A stretch of 64,000 nucleotides of DNA, from the NCBI RefSeq assembly GCF_000801105.2, contig NC_079511.1, positions 21,475,792-21,539,791 of the forward strand, written 5' to 3'. The position numbers were made by a program, and so were the translations under genes. The DNA is from Raphanus sativus (Eukaryota > Streptophyta > Magnoliopsida > Brassicales > Brassicaceae). The notes under the pieces are model-generated. The model did no database searches and was not told where the DNA came from. It saw nothing but the letters and a program-made list of their open reading frames with translations. How positions within the stretch are numbered: the first letter of the stretch is position 1; the number at the start of each line of letters is the position of its first letter. Below are positions 1-10,800 of this stretch, one piece after another.

Positions 1-923
1 AAAGAAAGAAAGGAACCAATCATGTCCAAGTTTGGTCGAGGTTTATGGTCCGACCAAGTTCCACCAAAGTATAAGGTGGACCACACCATATAATTGCAGT
101 ATCATATCCGGACCATATCTTTATATCAGGCTGCAATACCTTAGCCATATATGAGTATATTGGCGTGTGATGACAAGTCTATGACTTAACATGTATGTTT
201 TCGAAAACATAGCATTGTCTACGACAAAATGAAAGATGTCATGAGACATCATCCAGAGATAGTGACCAGAACAATGTCTAAGTCAATAATAAAATGAAAG
301 TGTCCATGGTATGGCAAAGCCATGAGACTAGAGGAACCGTGGGACATGAGAGGACCTGCAAGAAAGATTTAATCGCAGGATAGAGGTACATTCAAGTACT
401 GGTCGAGTACTATCCGAGTACTAATTGAGCATCATCCATCCGACCAGAACATGAAGACATTGTCGAGTGGTCAGCATCAAAGGAGCACGTCTTGACCATG
501 TCCAAATGAAGTTCCAGAAGGCCGGCGAAATTACAAAGTATTACAAGAAGCTCATCGACCAGATAGGAATGCATCGTCCAAAGATCTTCAGTGATGCATT
601 CATCAGGAGGAGTTTCATGTGTTGTACTCTTTTTCCTTATCCAAAGTTTTGTCCCACTGGGTTTTCCTGGAAAGGTTTTAATGAGGCAACATTAAGCATG
701 TTATGAACTCTGATCAGATGTGTCGACCAAGCGGGAGTGTTATAAACCACTTGGTGGTCGACCCATATCCGGTTAGACCGAACCGGACCAGGCGCAGGAG
801 TAGATGCTGGATGGCTACTACAAACCTTTCTATATTCATTATGACGGTCTATTTGTACTTGTATATATAGAATCAATTGGGTTAATGAATAAAGGATCCC
901 TTTCATAAATCTCTAGTTTCACA
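1..923 (+). mobile_element. 3' end of a Ty1/copia element: noncoding 3' internal region, polypurine tract, 3' LTR
   Basis: The first 737 bases carry no coding domain I recognise. They share order and wording (GTGGGACATGA, GGACCTGCAAG, TTTTAATGAGGCAACATTAAG) with the minus-strand copia at 21991-22560, so they are the 3' internal part of a related element. A purine run AAGCGGGAG at 729-737 abuts TGTTATAAACC at 738, the expected tract/LTR junction. The LTR probably runs 738 to about 923 (TGTATATATAG TATA box near 860, end near TTTCACA), matching the organisation of the LTR at 21759-21990. The LTR end is uncertain because another element follows directly. Confidence 0.6.
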
Positions 924-932
924 ACAATATCA

Positions 933-1225
933 TGGTTTTTACCTAGGGTTTTAGTGTTAGACCTTTTCACGTTGTAATTCTCAAAGAGAATTAGAAAGGA
1001 GTTTTGGGATTTCATAGCTTAGTGAGTTGATAGACATGATCAACAGGTGTTGAGTCAAGCAAGTTGGGTGTGTTACGAATCGATCCGCGTCAAGCCGTGT
1101 ATGGTGTTGTGTAATTCGGATTAAACAATGCTGTAAGAAACTGTTTAAAGGATTTCTAATAAATGAGATATGTGTTCTTGGAATTACTTTGTGCCTTGTG
1201 GTTTTTTTGAATAATTGGTTCTACA
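933..1225 (+). repeat. Left LTR (or LTR-like direct repeat) of a second copia element
   Basis: This block starts TGGTTTTTACCTAGGG and ends TTGGTTCTACA (TG...CA). It is repeated in direct orientation at 3698-3886 plus 5210-5303, where a Helitron splits it. A degenerate copia primer-binding site (TGATATCATAGCGGG, compare the usual TGGTATCAGAGC) follows at 1228. I found no target-site duplication around the pair, so the element may be rearranged. Confidence 0.6.
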
Positions 1226-2622
1226 ATTGATATCATAGCGGGACACCTAAACGAAATAGGGTTCTTCGAACCAAATGAAGTGAATTATGGATACTGGAAA
1301 GTGAGAATGAGAGCAAACTTCCGCGGAACTGATGAAGATGGCTGGACAGTTGTTCAATCTGGATGGGAAGAACCGTGTGTGATGCAAGATGATGGCCTGA
1401 AGACACCTAAACCGAAGACAAAGTGGACTGCAACAGAGAAAAAGCTTTCAAAGTTTAATGCGAAAGCACTGAATACAATCTTCAGTTCTGTAGATGGAAG
1501 ACAATTTAAGCTTATACTGGGCTGTAAATCAGCTAAGGATGCTTGGGATATACTACAAAATTTTTTGAGGGTATTGCTAATGTAGGAGGGTAAGATTGGA
1601 CTTTCTTACATCACAGTTTGAAGACATAAGGATGAGTGATGATGGGAAGATAGGAGACTTCATTGCTAAGCTTAGCTCCATAGCCAATGAAGCATAGGTT
1701 TTAGGTAAAAAATACGAAGATGCAAATTGGTTAAGAAATTTTTGCGATGTTTACCTACAAAGTTTGCAGCACCAAAATTTGTGAAAATTTTGACGATGAA
1801 CACTGATGAACTCAAGTCTGCTGAGGTAGTAGGGATATTAAAGGCTGAGAAGATGGAATTGGAATCTAAGTTTTTACAGCCTGCTCAAGACTCTAGAATT
1901 ACAGATGATAAAGAGCTCAAATACTTGAAAAATCTATTCACCTTATGATTCAGAAACTTGAAGAAACCATAGATCTTTTGTCTAAGATGTTTAACGACAG
2001 ATTGCCGAGAAAAGAAGAAAGACATAAAAGGTAGGAAGTGATGTGTTTTACTTTTCATGGCATTGGACATGTCAGAACAGATTGTCCATCATTCAAAAGA
2101 AAAGAAATCAATTGTAACGAATGTAATGGTTATGGGCACATAAAATCCGATTGTGTGAACACAAAGAAGATGAAGATGAAAAGAAGTTACAGTGATAAAA
2201 AGTCAGAAAGAAAAGAAGATGCTCTCAATTTTGTGGCTCTTCATGGAGTTATGGGGTATGAAAAAGATATCACTAAAGGTGACTTTCGTGCGTCGTGTGT
2301 GTCACACAGTGATACAGAAAATGATCTAGATGCCAATCTTCTAGCTGAGTATCAGGTTCTCTTTGGTATGCTTGCAGAACTCAGTCACGAAATCATGCAA
2401 ATCATCAAGGACAAAGCTATATTAAAAGCTCAAATCAACATCCTAGAGAAGGAACCTACTGACATGAAGTGTGAATCAAAGTGTAGGGTGACAGATAATG
2501 ATGATGAAGACGAGCTTCAGTCTCTTAAGAGAGTTATTACTGAGCAGAAACGAGTTCAACAAGAGTCTGAAATAAAGTTTCATCAGATGAAAGCAGCTTA
2601 TGAACCAAGAACTTGAGAAGAG

Positions 2623-2985
2623 TTAGCTTCTGGAAATATAACTTACTGAGAGAAAAGGATATAATGAAATTTTTTTTCTGTGATTGGTTCTTCTGATAGA
2701 AAAAGGAATCTGTTTTATTTGACCGAGAGGGCCAAGAAACTAAAAACAATTAATTGTAAAAACAAATAAAGATATATTATAGAATAAAAGAAACAAAGAA
2801 AAATTTCTTATTCGACGTGATCGTCAACCAATTCTGTGCTTCAATATAATTACCAGGAGTAAGCGTTATAGCATGTTTCCAATACTCGGCGGCTTGAGCA
2901 AACAAAGCCTCCGCCATTTCAGAATCTCCTTGTTGAATGGCCTGTTCTCCACGGTTTTAGCTTCTGGAAAGATAACTTACTGAGA
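2623..2985. repeat. 29-bp direct repeat flanking the ycf3 insertion
   Basis: Positions 2623-2651 and 2957-2985 match at 28 of 29 bases (both contain TTAGCTTCTGGAAA). They bracket the sequence that contains the ycf3 fragment. This is either a long insertion-site duplication made during end joining or a local tandem duplication of gag sequence. Confidence 0.7.
2808..2953 (-). pseudogene. ycf3: Nuclear copy of the 3' end of chloroplast ycf3 (NUPT)
   Basis: The minus strand encodes the C-terminal TPR region of the photosystem I assembly factor Ycf3: [18 protein letters not shown], then [20 protein letters not shown], then NWLTIT. In chloroplasts the protein ends about TRRFE; here 7 bases are missing after ACG, so the frame passes the original stop. 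It lies inside a copia gag remnant and is cut off upstream at 2953, where copia-like sequence resumes. Neighbouring bases 2652-2807 may be chloroplast 3' flank, but I cannot confirm that. It has no coding role here. Confidence 0.85.
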
Positions 2986-3697
2986 ACTATAAAAAAAAAA
3001 GTAAGAATGTTGAACACTGGATCAGCAAGTCTGGATCATATCTTGTCAATCGGGCAGTCTCCAAAATTAATTGGGGTTTGGGTTTTCAAGGATACTTCAC
3101 AAGAGTATGACAAATCTAGAGGAGTAAGGATCATAAAATCTGAAGTAAAATCAGATGACAAACCAAAAGCTGCAGCAAACCAAAAGCTGAAGAAAAATCA
3201 GGATCAGTGACAAAGCGAGGTCATCATCGAACTAGTTCTCAGACCGTTGACAGGAATGAAAAAAAAACAAGTTTGTAAAATGCTCAATCCCAGTTGTTTC
3301 AGCTGTGTGAAAGGATGAAACTCAAGCAAAGGTTGTGATTCTAAAGATAGAAGACAGAAAAGTTGTTGCTAAGGAAAGGAATGGCTGTCACTTTTGTGTT
3401 AAGATCAGACATAGTGTTGTTTATTGTTATGCTCGTAGAAATCAGCTTGAAAGAGAATGGAGGCTAAATTTCTGCTTCTTAGAACCCAAGAAGTGTGGAC
3501 ACGTGTGATATGTGAGACATGCTAAGGAGAATAAAAAGGAATCGTCAAGATGCGATAATGTAGAATATTTCCATATTTATTTGTCGAAATAAGAATTAAA
3601 GGAATATTATTACCTCACAAATTGGAATATTTTGTGATGCTAAAATATAGGAAATAATATATTAGATAATAGAAAAAAAATTATTTAATATATATCT

Positions 3698-5303
3698 TGG
3701 CTTTTACCTAGGGTTTTAATGTTAGAGCTTTCACATTGTAATTGTCAAAGAGAATCAGAAAAGTGGTTTTACAGTTTCATTTTGATAAACTTGCTCAAAA
3801 GGTGTTTAGTCAAGCAAGTTGGGTGTATTAGGAATCAATTCGTGTCAAGCAGTGTGTGCTGTTGTGTAATTCAGGTTAAACTAGTACTAGATTTTGATTC
3901 GCGCAACCGCGCGGATATTTGTTTTCAGTTTTATATAAATATATATATTTATTTTAAATTTTTAGTGGTATACATTTTAAACATTAATCATATATCTAAA
4001 TATATATATATATAACTATTTTAAATACAATAGTTTTATAGTTTGCATGTTATAATTCATCAATTATTTAAAACTGTCACATGTATTTGTTGCTTCTTAT
4101 TATATACTTATTTTATTGTATTTACATTTATTTATAGAAAAAATTAATATATGCATTAAACAACATATTCAAAATTATGTTATATTAAATTTAATGCTCA
4201 TTTTGACCCGCAGACCTTGAAAACAGAATTTCCTATTAGCAATATTTTCTTACGTTTATTCATTAGATAATATATTATTATATATACAAAAGTCTAAGAT
4301 ATGTTAGTTTTATATATGTATTATATAGTTTGCGAATGTTAAGTCGTTATGTCATCGTATTAATTTTTAGTATTATAAAGATTTTTCAGAGTTTTATATT
4401 TATAGATTTATAAACTTAATATAATTTTATCATATTTAGTTTAATATAATAATTTTTTTCATTTTATATGATAACTGAATATATATTAATGTATAGTATT
4501 AGTTCATTGCTAATTACGAAATTAGCTGAAATATTTACATAAATATTTTGAAAATTAAAATATTGCTAAAATATTTTCGACAGGTTTGTTAAAATAAATA
4601 TTTATATTGAAAATGAAATATATCACGATTAAAATATCTTATATTATTAGATAAAATACATGTTGATTTTTATACATGTATTATATAGTCTGCTAATGTT
4701 AATCTGCTTCACAAACGTATTTTATTTTAAACATAAATACTTAAGAAAATAAAATATAACAATTTGGTATAATTTATCATATTTAGCTCGATATAATAAT
4801 TTCACTTACAATGATTGATTATGATTATATAATAGATAAAAAGGATTAACTTTATATTTTTTAATTTTAATTTTATGAAATATATTAATGTATAATGTAT
4901 GATAATATTTCATAAATAATTTTGAATTAGTGTATAATAATATTTCATAAATAATTTCGAATTAGTGAATATATTTACATATAATGTTTGAAAATTAAGA
5001 TCTTGTCAAAATATTTTAAAAAGATTTGTTAGAGTTTTCAAAATATATATTTTATATATTAAAATGAAAATATATTATGATTAAAGTAGTTAAAAGATTC
5101 ATATATATTATTAGTCTTAATAAAATATATTTCATAAAAAATTAACGGATAGTCCAAATTGAAAAAATCACACGTGAAAAAGTCATGACTTATGTTTTAA
5201 TATATAAGATGTAAGAGTTTGTGTAAAGGATTTCTAATAAAAGAAATATGTGTTTTTGGAAGTACTTTGTGCCTTGTTTTTTTCGCAAAATCTCGGTTCT
5301 ACA
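3698..5303 (+). repeat. Right LTR-like repeat of the copia element, split by a Helitron
   Basis: Positions 3698-3886 and 5210-5303 together reproduce the repeat at 933-1225 (start TGGCTTTTACCTAGGG, end CGGTTCTACA). The gap is exactly filled by the Helitron at 3887-5209. No purine tract precedes the repeat; AT-rich filler (3590-3697) lies between it and the gag remnant. Confidence 0.65.
3887..5209 (-). mobile_element. Non-autonomous Helitron, 1323 bp
   Basis: Read on the minus strand the element begins TCTTATATATTAAAAC (TC end at 5209) and ends with a GC hairpin (CCGCGCGGTTGCGCG) a few bases before ATCTAG, with CTAG at 3890-3887. The host dinucleotide is A/T, as for Helitrons (A at 3886, T at 5210). 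Comparison with the uninterrupted repeat near 1120-1135 gives an empty site. The interior is AT-rich with no reading frame of note; no Rep/helicase. Confidence 0.9.
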
Positions 5304-5614
5304 TTTTAAAAATAGAATTATCAAAATTATGAAGAAAGATAGTCTACTTTACAATATATCATAGTCTTAGATAACATCCAATTTTAATTATGAAGATATT
5401 CATTACATTGGACATTATTAATTTTATGTTCCAGCTTCATCGGTTTGAATTATGAGTTAATAGTCATTACCATATTAAAAAGTTGTCAAAATATAAATTT
5501 ATGTAAGGAAATTGTACATGTCATAATTAGGCTAATGACATATCAATATTTTTTAAGAGCCATGTCATCATTTTTTTTGAAATCAATTGTAGTGATGATA
5601 TATATTAAAAGAGT
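5304..5614. other. AT-rich spacer
   Basis: I see no gene, RNA or clear repeat here. Confidence 0.5.
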
Positions 5615-6258
5615 TGTTCTTGGGTTCACCAACCAATAGTATTATGTTATTTTATATTTAGTATCTTTAAAAAAAGAAATAAATCATTTCCAAGTTATAT
5701 TATGTTTTAAAAATAAAATGTAAGAATATATAAAAATAGTAGTTGACAAAAAACGAAAATTTTAAAATAATTTTGATGACTTTTAAAACCGTGAAAAACA
5801 GTAACCCTAATTCCTAAACCCTAAACCCTAAACCCTAAATCCTAAATCATAAACCCTTGGATAAACCTTAAACCCTTAGATAAATCATAACTTCTAAATC
5901 AATGAACACTAAATACTAAATTTGAAAACACTAAACCCTAAATCTTAAATCCTAAACCCTTGGGTAAATCCTAAACCCTTGGATAAATCATAAACTTTAA
6001 GATTTATTGTTTATCCAAAGATTCAGAGTTTAGTGTTTAAATTTAGTGTTTATGATTTAGGGTTTACGGTTTTGTATTTTGGTGACGGTGTTAAAAATAT
6101 TTTTTTAATTCTTTTTATTTTGAAAACTATTATTATTTTTATTTAATTTTTTCCTTTTTAATTTGAAATCATAATATAATTTGTCAATCATTTGTTTTAA
6201 AAGATAATATAAAATAACACAATACTATTGATTTGTGAATTTCGGGGTGAACCCAAGA
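5615..6258. mobile_element. Foldback (long terminal inverted repeat) element with telomere-like core
   Basis: The ends are inverted copies: TTCTTGGGTTCACC near 5618 and GGTGAACCCAAGAA near 6246. The inverted similarity extends inward past CAATAGTATT and TTATTTTATAT for over 100 bp, with one small gap. The core (5810-6070) holds AAACCCTAAACCCTAAACCC-type telomere-like repeats in both orientations. No transposase and no certain target-site duplication, so the superfamily is open (Mutator-like is plausible). Confidence 0.6.
5800..6070. repeat. Interstitial telomere-like repeats (CCCTAAA variants), partly inverted
   Basis: Three near-perfect units CCCTAAA at 5817-5839 are followed by degenerate units (CTAAATC, TTGGATAAAC). 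An inverted set (GATTTAGGGTTTACGG) lies at 6050-6070. Confidence 0.8.
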
Positions 6259-6275
6259 AAAAGTCATATAAAAAT

Positions 6276-7185
6276 CAGTGTTTTTAAAACCGGACCGGCT
6301 AGTGAACCGGATATATTTTGGGTCATGGGTCAATGTGGTTCGATCGGGTTAGAAACGAGTTCGACCGGGTTCGAACCTAGTTCAACCGGGTTCGAACCAA
6401 TTTCGGCCGGGTTCAAACCGAGTTCGACCAGTTCGAATCGGGTTTGATTATACTAAACTGAATATAATGATATTATATAATATGCATATTCTTACAAAAA
6501 TTGATCATATCAAATAGAATATTTAAATAGTCACAATACTTTGAAAGACTAAAAAAATAACAATTAAAATATAACAAAAATAATAAAATAATTTAATAGT
6601 TCATATCTAAAATCATTACAAAAACACATTTAAAATTTATTCTCCAGATCATTATCATTCTATATATTTATCACATTTTTAAAAAAGTATATACACATAT
6701 AGTTAAAAATTATATTTTGAAATAAAAAGTGTTTTTCTCTTTTATAAATTAAACAATTTCACAAACATAAATGTTTCAATTGTTAAAGTTTTCAACACAA
6801 GTAATATCATGAAATAAAATTTAATTAAAGTGAGAAGTAGCAAAATAATACTTGACATTAAAACTAAACTTTATAGTTTTGTGACTTTTGAGTTGCAGAA
6901 ACGTCAAAAAAGAAGACGAGAGGCGGTTCTTTATTAATCTTTCATAAATCTTATTTTTACTTTAAAGAAGAAAAAGAAAAGTTAATTGTTTTATTAACAA
7001 AACTTTAGTTTATATACGAAACATGTTTTGGCCGGTTCATTGGGTCAGTGTTTCCCAATTTTTGACAGTTCGATATGTTTTTTAATCAGTTCAACTTAGT
7101 TTGGTTTTTACATTAATCCAACCCAAATTGTTGTCCGATTCACAGTTCAACTCGGTCCGGTCTGGTCCAAATTTTGGAAACACTG
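6276..7185. mobile_element. Non-autonomous hAT-type transposon, 910 bp
   Basis: The ends are inverted: CAGTGTTTTTAAAACCGG at 6276 and the complement of CAGTGTTTCCAAAATTTGG ending at 7185. They are flanked by 8-bp direct repeats ATAAAAAT (6268-6275) and ATACAAAT (7186-7193), 7 of 8 matching. CAGTG ends and 8-bp duplications are hAT hallmarks. The subterminal parts are rich in GGTTCGAACC-like motifs (6330-6440, 7020-7170), typical of hAT subterminal repeats. No transposase is present. Confidence 0.8.
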
Positions 7186-7345
7186 ATACAAATCAGTTTA
7201 TAAATAATGTTTAGGGGACTAATTTATTTTAATTGTTTAATTCAATTACACCATAAAAATCAAATTGCACAATAAACAAACTCGACATTTTCTCTGTCAG
7301 TTAAAAAAAAAAGATCTTAAAATATTCAGGCAACCTTTTAAATTT

Positions 7346-7742
7346 TCATATTCCAGCAGATCTGAGAGCGTATTCTTGCACCAGCGCCGCAAATATAGAC
7401 TGCTTCTCAAGCAAACGAGCCGGGCTATCAAACTCTTTTGCTTTACCTGCGTCTATGACCAAGACTCGATCACAGTCCATCACCGTTGGAATCCTGTGAG
7501 CTATGCTGATTATAGTACATGACTCAAAGTCTTCTCTGATAATCTTCTGAATCACGGCATCGGTTTGTGAATCTACAGATGCTGTCGCTTCGTCTAGGAA
7601 TAGAAGTCTGCTTCGTTTCAACATAACCCTGCCTAAACACAGAAGCTGTCTTTGTCCTACGCTCCAGTTCTCTCCACTATCAACCACTGTAACAATCAAG
7701 TATATATGTTCATTCAAGATTCTTATTATCTCTCATGAAAAA

Positions 7743-7813
<71 letters not shown>

Positions 7814-10800
7814 AAGTACTCACCCAACGAATCGAGCTTCTCAGGTTTTGTGGCAACAACATCCTTGAGTTGGCATCGTTCGAGGCTCTGGAACAAGAAA
7901 GAAAAAGATTATAGTATACGATTTTGATAACATTCTTGGGGAACTGTTTTATCATCGTCACCTTCCAGATTTCTTCATCAGTGTATTGATCTGTTGGGTC
8001 GATGTTGCTCCTTACGGTTCCTTCAAAGAGGACTGGTTCTTGTGGAATGATTCCGAATCTTGACCTGAGATCATGTAACCCTAGAGTGCATATATCGATC
8101 CCATCGATGACTATCTTTCCACCTGATGGTTCTACAAGCCTGAACAAGACTTGGATCAACGTAGATTTCCCGCTTCCTGTTCGTCCAACCACACCGACTT
8201 TCTCTCCTCCTTTGATGTCCAGAGTGATTCCTTTGAGCACAAGTGGAGTGTTTGGTCTGTACCGTACCTATTGTTTCAGACAAGTTCATGAGATCTCTTC
8301 TTCACAAGTTAAATAATAATGGAGATGTTTGGATTTGTTTTCTTTTTAACTTACCTTGAGGTCTTCGAGATGTACATTGCCATGGACGGGCCAGTTAGAA
8401 GGTGGGGAGTTTTCTTTGCTCACCCACTCAGCTTCAGCAGGAATATCAGTGAACTGTTTGATCCTTTCAACGGAAACCATCTTGTTCTCGACAAAGCAGC
8501 TCATATATATTGCCCAAAACAGAACCGAGTTCAAAGACAATCCATAAGAAAGAGACAAGCCGACATTTTCTGCATCAGACCAAAATAACATCCATGAGTG
8601 ATATCATGTGGTATCAACTATTTATTTTTTTATTTTTTTGTCACTTTGTATCAACTATTTATTTATAAGGCGGTTTACTGATCAGTACCTGGTTTGATTA
8701 CGTTGCTTGGTAACATTACCATAAACAGAGCCGAGATGCAGAGCACCCAGCTCCCAATAAGCTCTAGACGAAACCCAAGCCACTCGTTTGAACCATTGTT
8801 GTGGAAGTCCATCCTAAGATTGGCGTTAACACGCTTCACGTTCTCTTGCCTAAACAACTCATGTTTCCTGAATGATCTGATTGTCATCACTCCAGCTATA
8901 CTTTCCGAGAAATGGTGGATGACAGGAGCCTTAGTTATCGAGTCTAGGCGCGTCAGTTCACGGGAAGATGTGAGGTAATAGTTCCGGTACCAGATGTTGA
9001 GCCATCCAAGAGGTATCACAAAGAATATAGTTGGCCAAGCGTACTGACAAGTAATTATGAAAATGCTCAGCAGAGTAGTGTACATTGAGGCCACAAGTCC
9101 AAGCATGAACGGTATGAAGATATCGACATTGGTCTGATCAGTCGATGCCTGCAAATGTATCATAAGAGACAAACCATTTAACATCAAATATATTTTTTTT
9201 TTTTTGAAACACTTTTTTTAAAGGGGTGCAACACAAGGACTTCCCGGGAGGTCACACATCCTAGTACTACTCTCGTCCAAACACGCTTAACTGCGGATTT
9301 CTGATGGGATCCGGTGCATTAGTGCTGGTATGATCGCACCCCATCAAATATTATTTATATAGACTGAGAATTAATGTGAAAGTTTTCTTACCCGACTGAG
9401 GATTCTTCCAGATGGTGTGGTGTCGAAGAACGACATGGGAGCATGTAAGATACTGTTAAGAATCTGTCGGAAGAAGATCTGAGCGGTCTTGAGTCCCAAG
9501 TGGGTGACGTAATATGAGCGTAAGCTCACCAAAACGATGGAAACAAGAGCAATAATGACGTAGACACGAATAAAAACAGAGGCGTCAAACGAAACAGCAT
9601 TCTTGGATGATGTTTCGTATGCGAGCCAGTAATCGCTAGCCATCAGTGAGCCCTGCCACGTTAGAGAGAAGAACACCACAAAGATGATTCCCCACCAGCC
9701 ATATGCCTCGGTGCAATACTGTTTGTAAACTCCCAGGCTAACCTGCCCGGTCTCCCTTTGCTCTTCTTGAATGAGTTTTGAGCCATCTTCTACGGTCTGA
9801 GAGCCGAGAAACGACTTGACGTGTTCATCGTTGAGATCACTTAAGTGAGGAGAATCCATGGACGTTCTTGGTGAGCTTGGATGGGGAGACGTTGGTGGTC
9901 TTGGCGATGTAATGACTGTTGTTGCTGCTGAAGACTCTGCACCGGCTTCAACTAGCTCCATAGATGTCTCATGTGCGGCAACAAGTTCCCCAAAATCCAA
10001 ACCGGAGCTGACTAATTCATCATATCTTCCTGATTCTACAATCTTCCCTTCTCTCATCACCTGAAACTCCATCTCGTAAATACAAGTTCAAAAAAATTCT
10101 ACAACAATGTAACACAAAGTGTAAAACCGATTTTTTGTTTGAATTAATTTAACATTCTTTCAAAAAAAAAAAAATACAAGTTCAAAACTCTCGTTTTCAA
10201 TATAATAAATGCGTGAAATGGTACCAAAATGCAATCAACGTTGTGTAAGAAGTCCACTTGATGTGTTACTAGCAAGACTGTCTTGCCTTTCAGAGCTCCT
10301 CGTACACATTTCTACACCACAATAACAAGAATCAACTTGTGTTGTACTTTGAAGGTAATAATAATACATGTATGTCACTTTGTTACCTTGAATATGTCTG
10401 AACCTGTATGAGCATCCACTGCGCTGAAAACATCATCAAGAAAGTACACATCGCAATCCTGATAAACCGCACGTGCGAGCTGTATACGCTGCTTCTGCCC
10501 TCCGCTGAGGTTGATTCCCCGTTCACCAATCTCAGTTTGATCCCCAAACTCCATCATTTGCAGATCTTTCTCAAGACAACAGACACTGAGAACTTCGTTG
10601 TACTTCTCTCTAACCATCGGAAGACCAAACAAGATGTTGTCTTGAACCGTCCCGTTCTGGATCCACGATGTCTGCGCTACGTAACCTGTGCTCCCACAAA
10701 CTCTCACATGTCCTGTGATCCTGTGCATTTCGCCAAGAACCGAAGCTAACAGCGAAGATTTTCCCGAACCAACGGTTCCAACTATCGCAGTGAGCTCTCC

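Larger units (their letters stand above)
1226..3560 (+). pseudogene. Degenerate copia (SIRE-like) gag, frame-broken
   Basis: Gag would package element RNA in virus-like particles. From about 1280 the translation begins NYGYWKVRMRANFRG and continues to AKDAWDILQ, the copia-type gag (UBN2-like) N-terminal domain, then breaks near 1570. Another piece at 1727-1948 is followed at 2038-2616 by two zinc knuckles: the first has lost its second cysteine (CFTFHGIGHVRTDC), the second is intact (CNECNGYGHIKSDC). A third piece (3007-3210) contains LNTGSASLDHIL, a motif of gag C-termini in this group. Multiple stops and a chloroplast-derived insertion show it is dead. No integrase, reverse transcriptase or RNase H is visible. 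Confidence 0.75.

Noticed and set aside
738..1225. One 488-bp LTR from TGTTATAAACC to GGTTCTACA
   Set aside because: The direct repeat at 3698 starts only at the equivalent of 933, and the 738-923 part matches a different LTR type; two adjoining elements fit better, though a single LTR cannot be excluded.
5800..6070. True chromosome end or telomere fusion
   Set aside because: Only a few perfect units, within inverted repeats of a mobile element.
9222..9341. Active 5S rRNA gene
   Set aside because: Several substitutions, single copy within an intron, poly(A) tail and flanking duplication all show a retroposed pseudogene.
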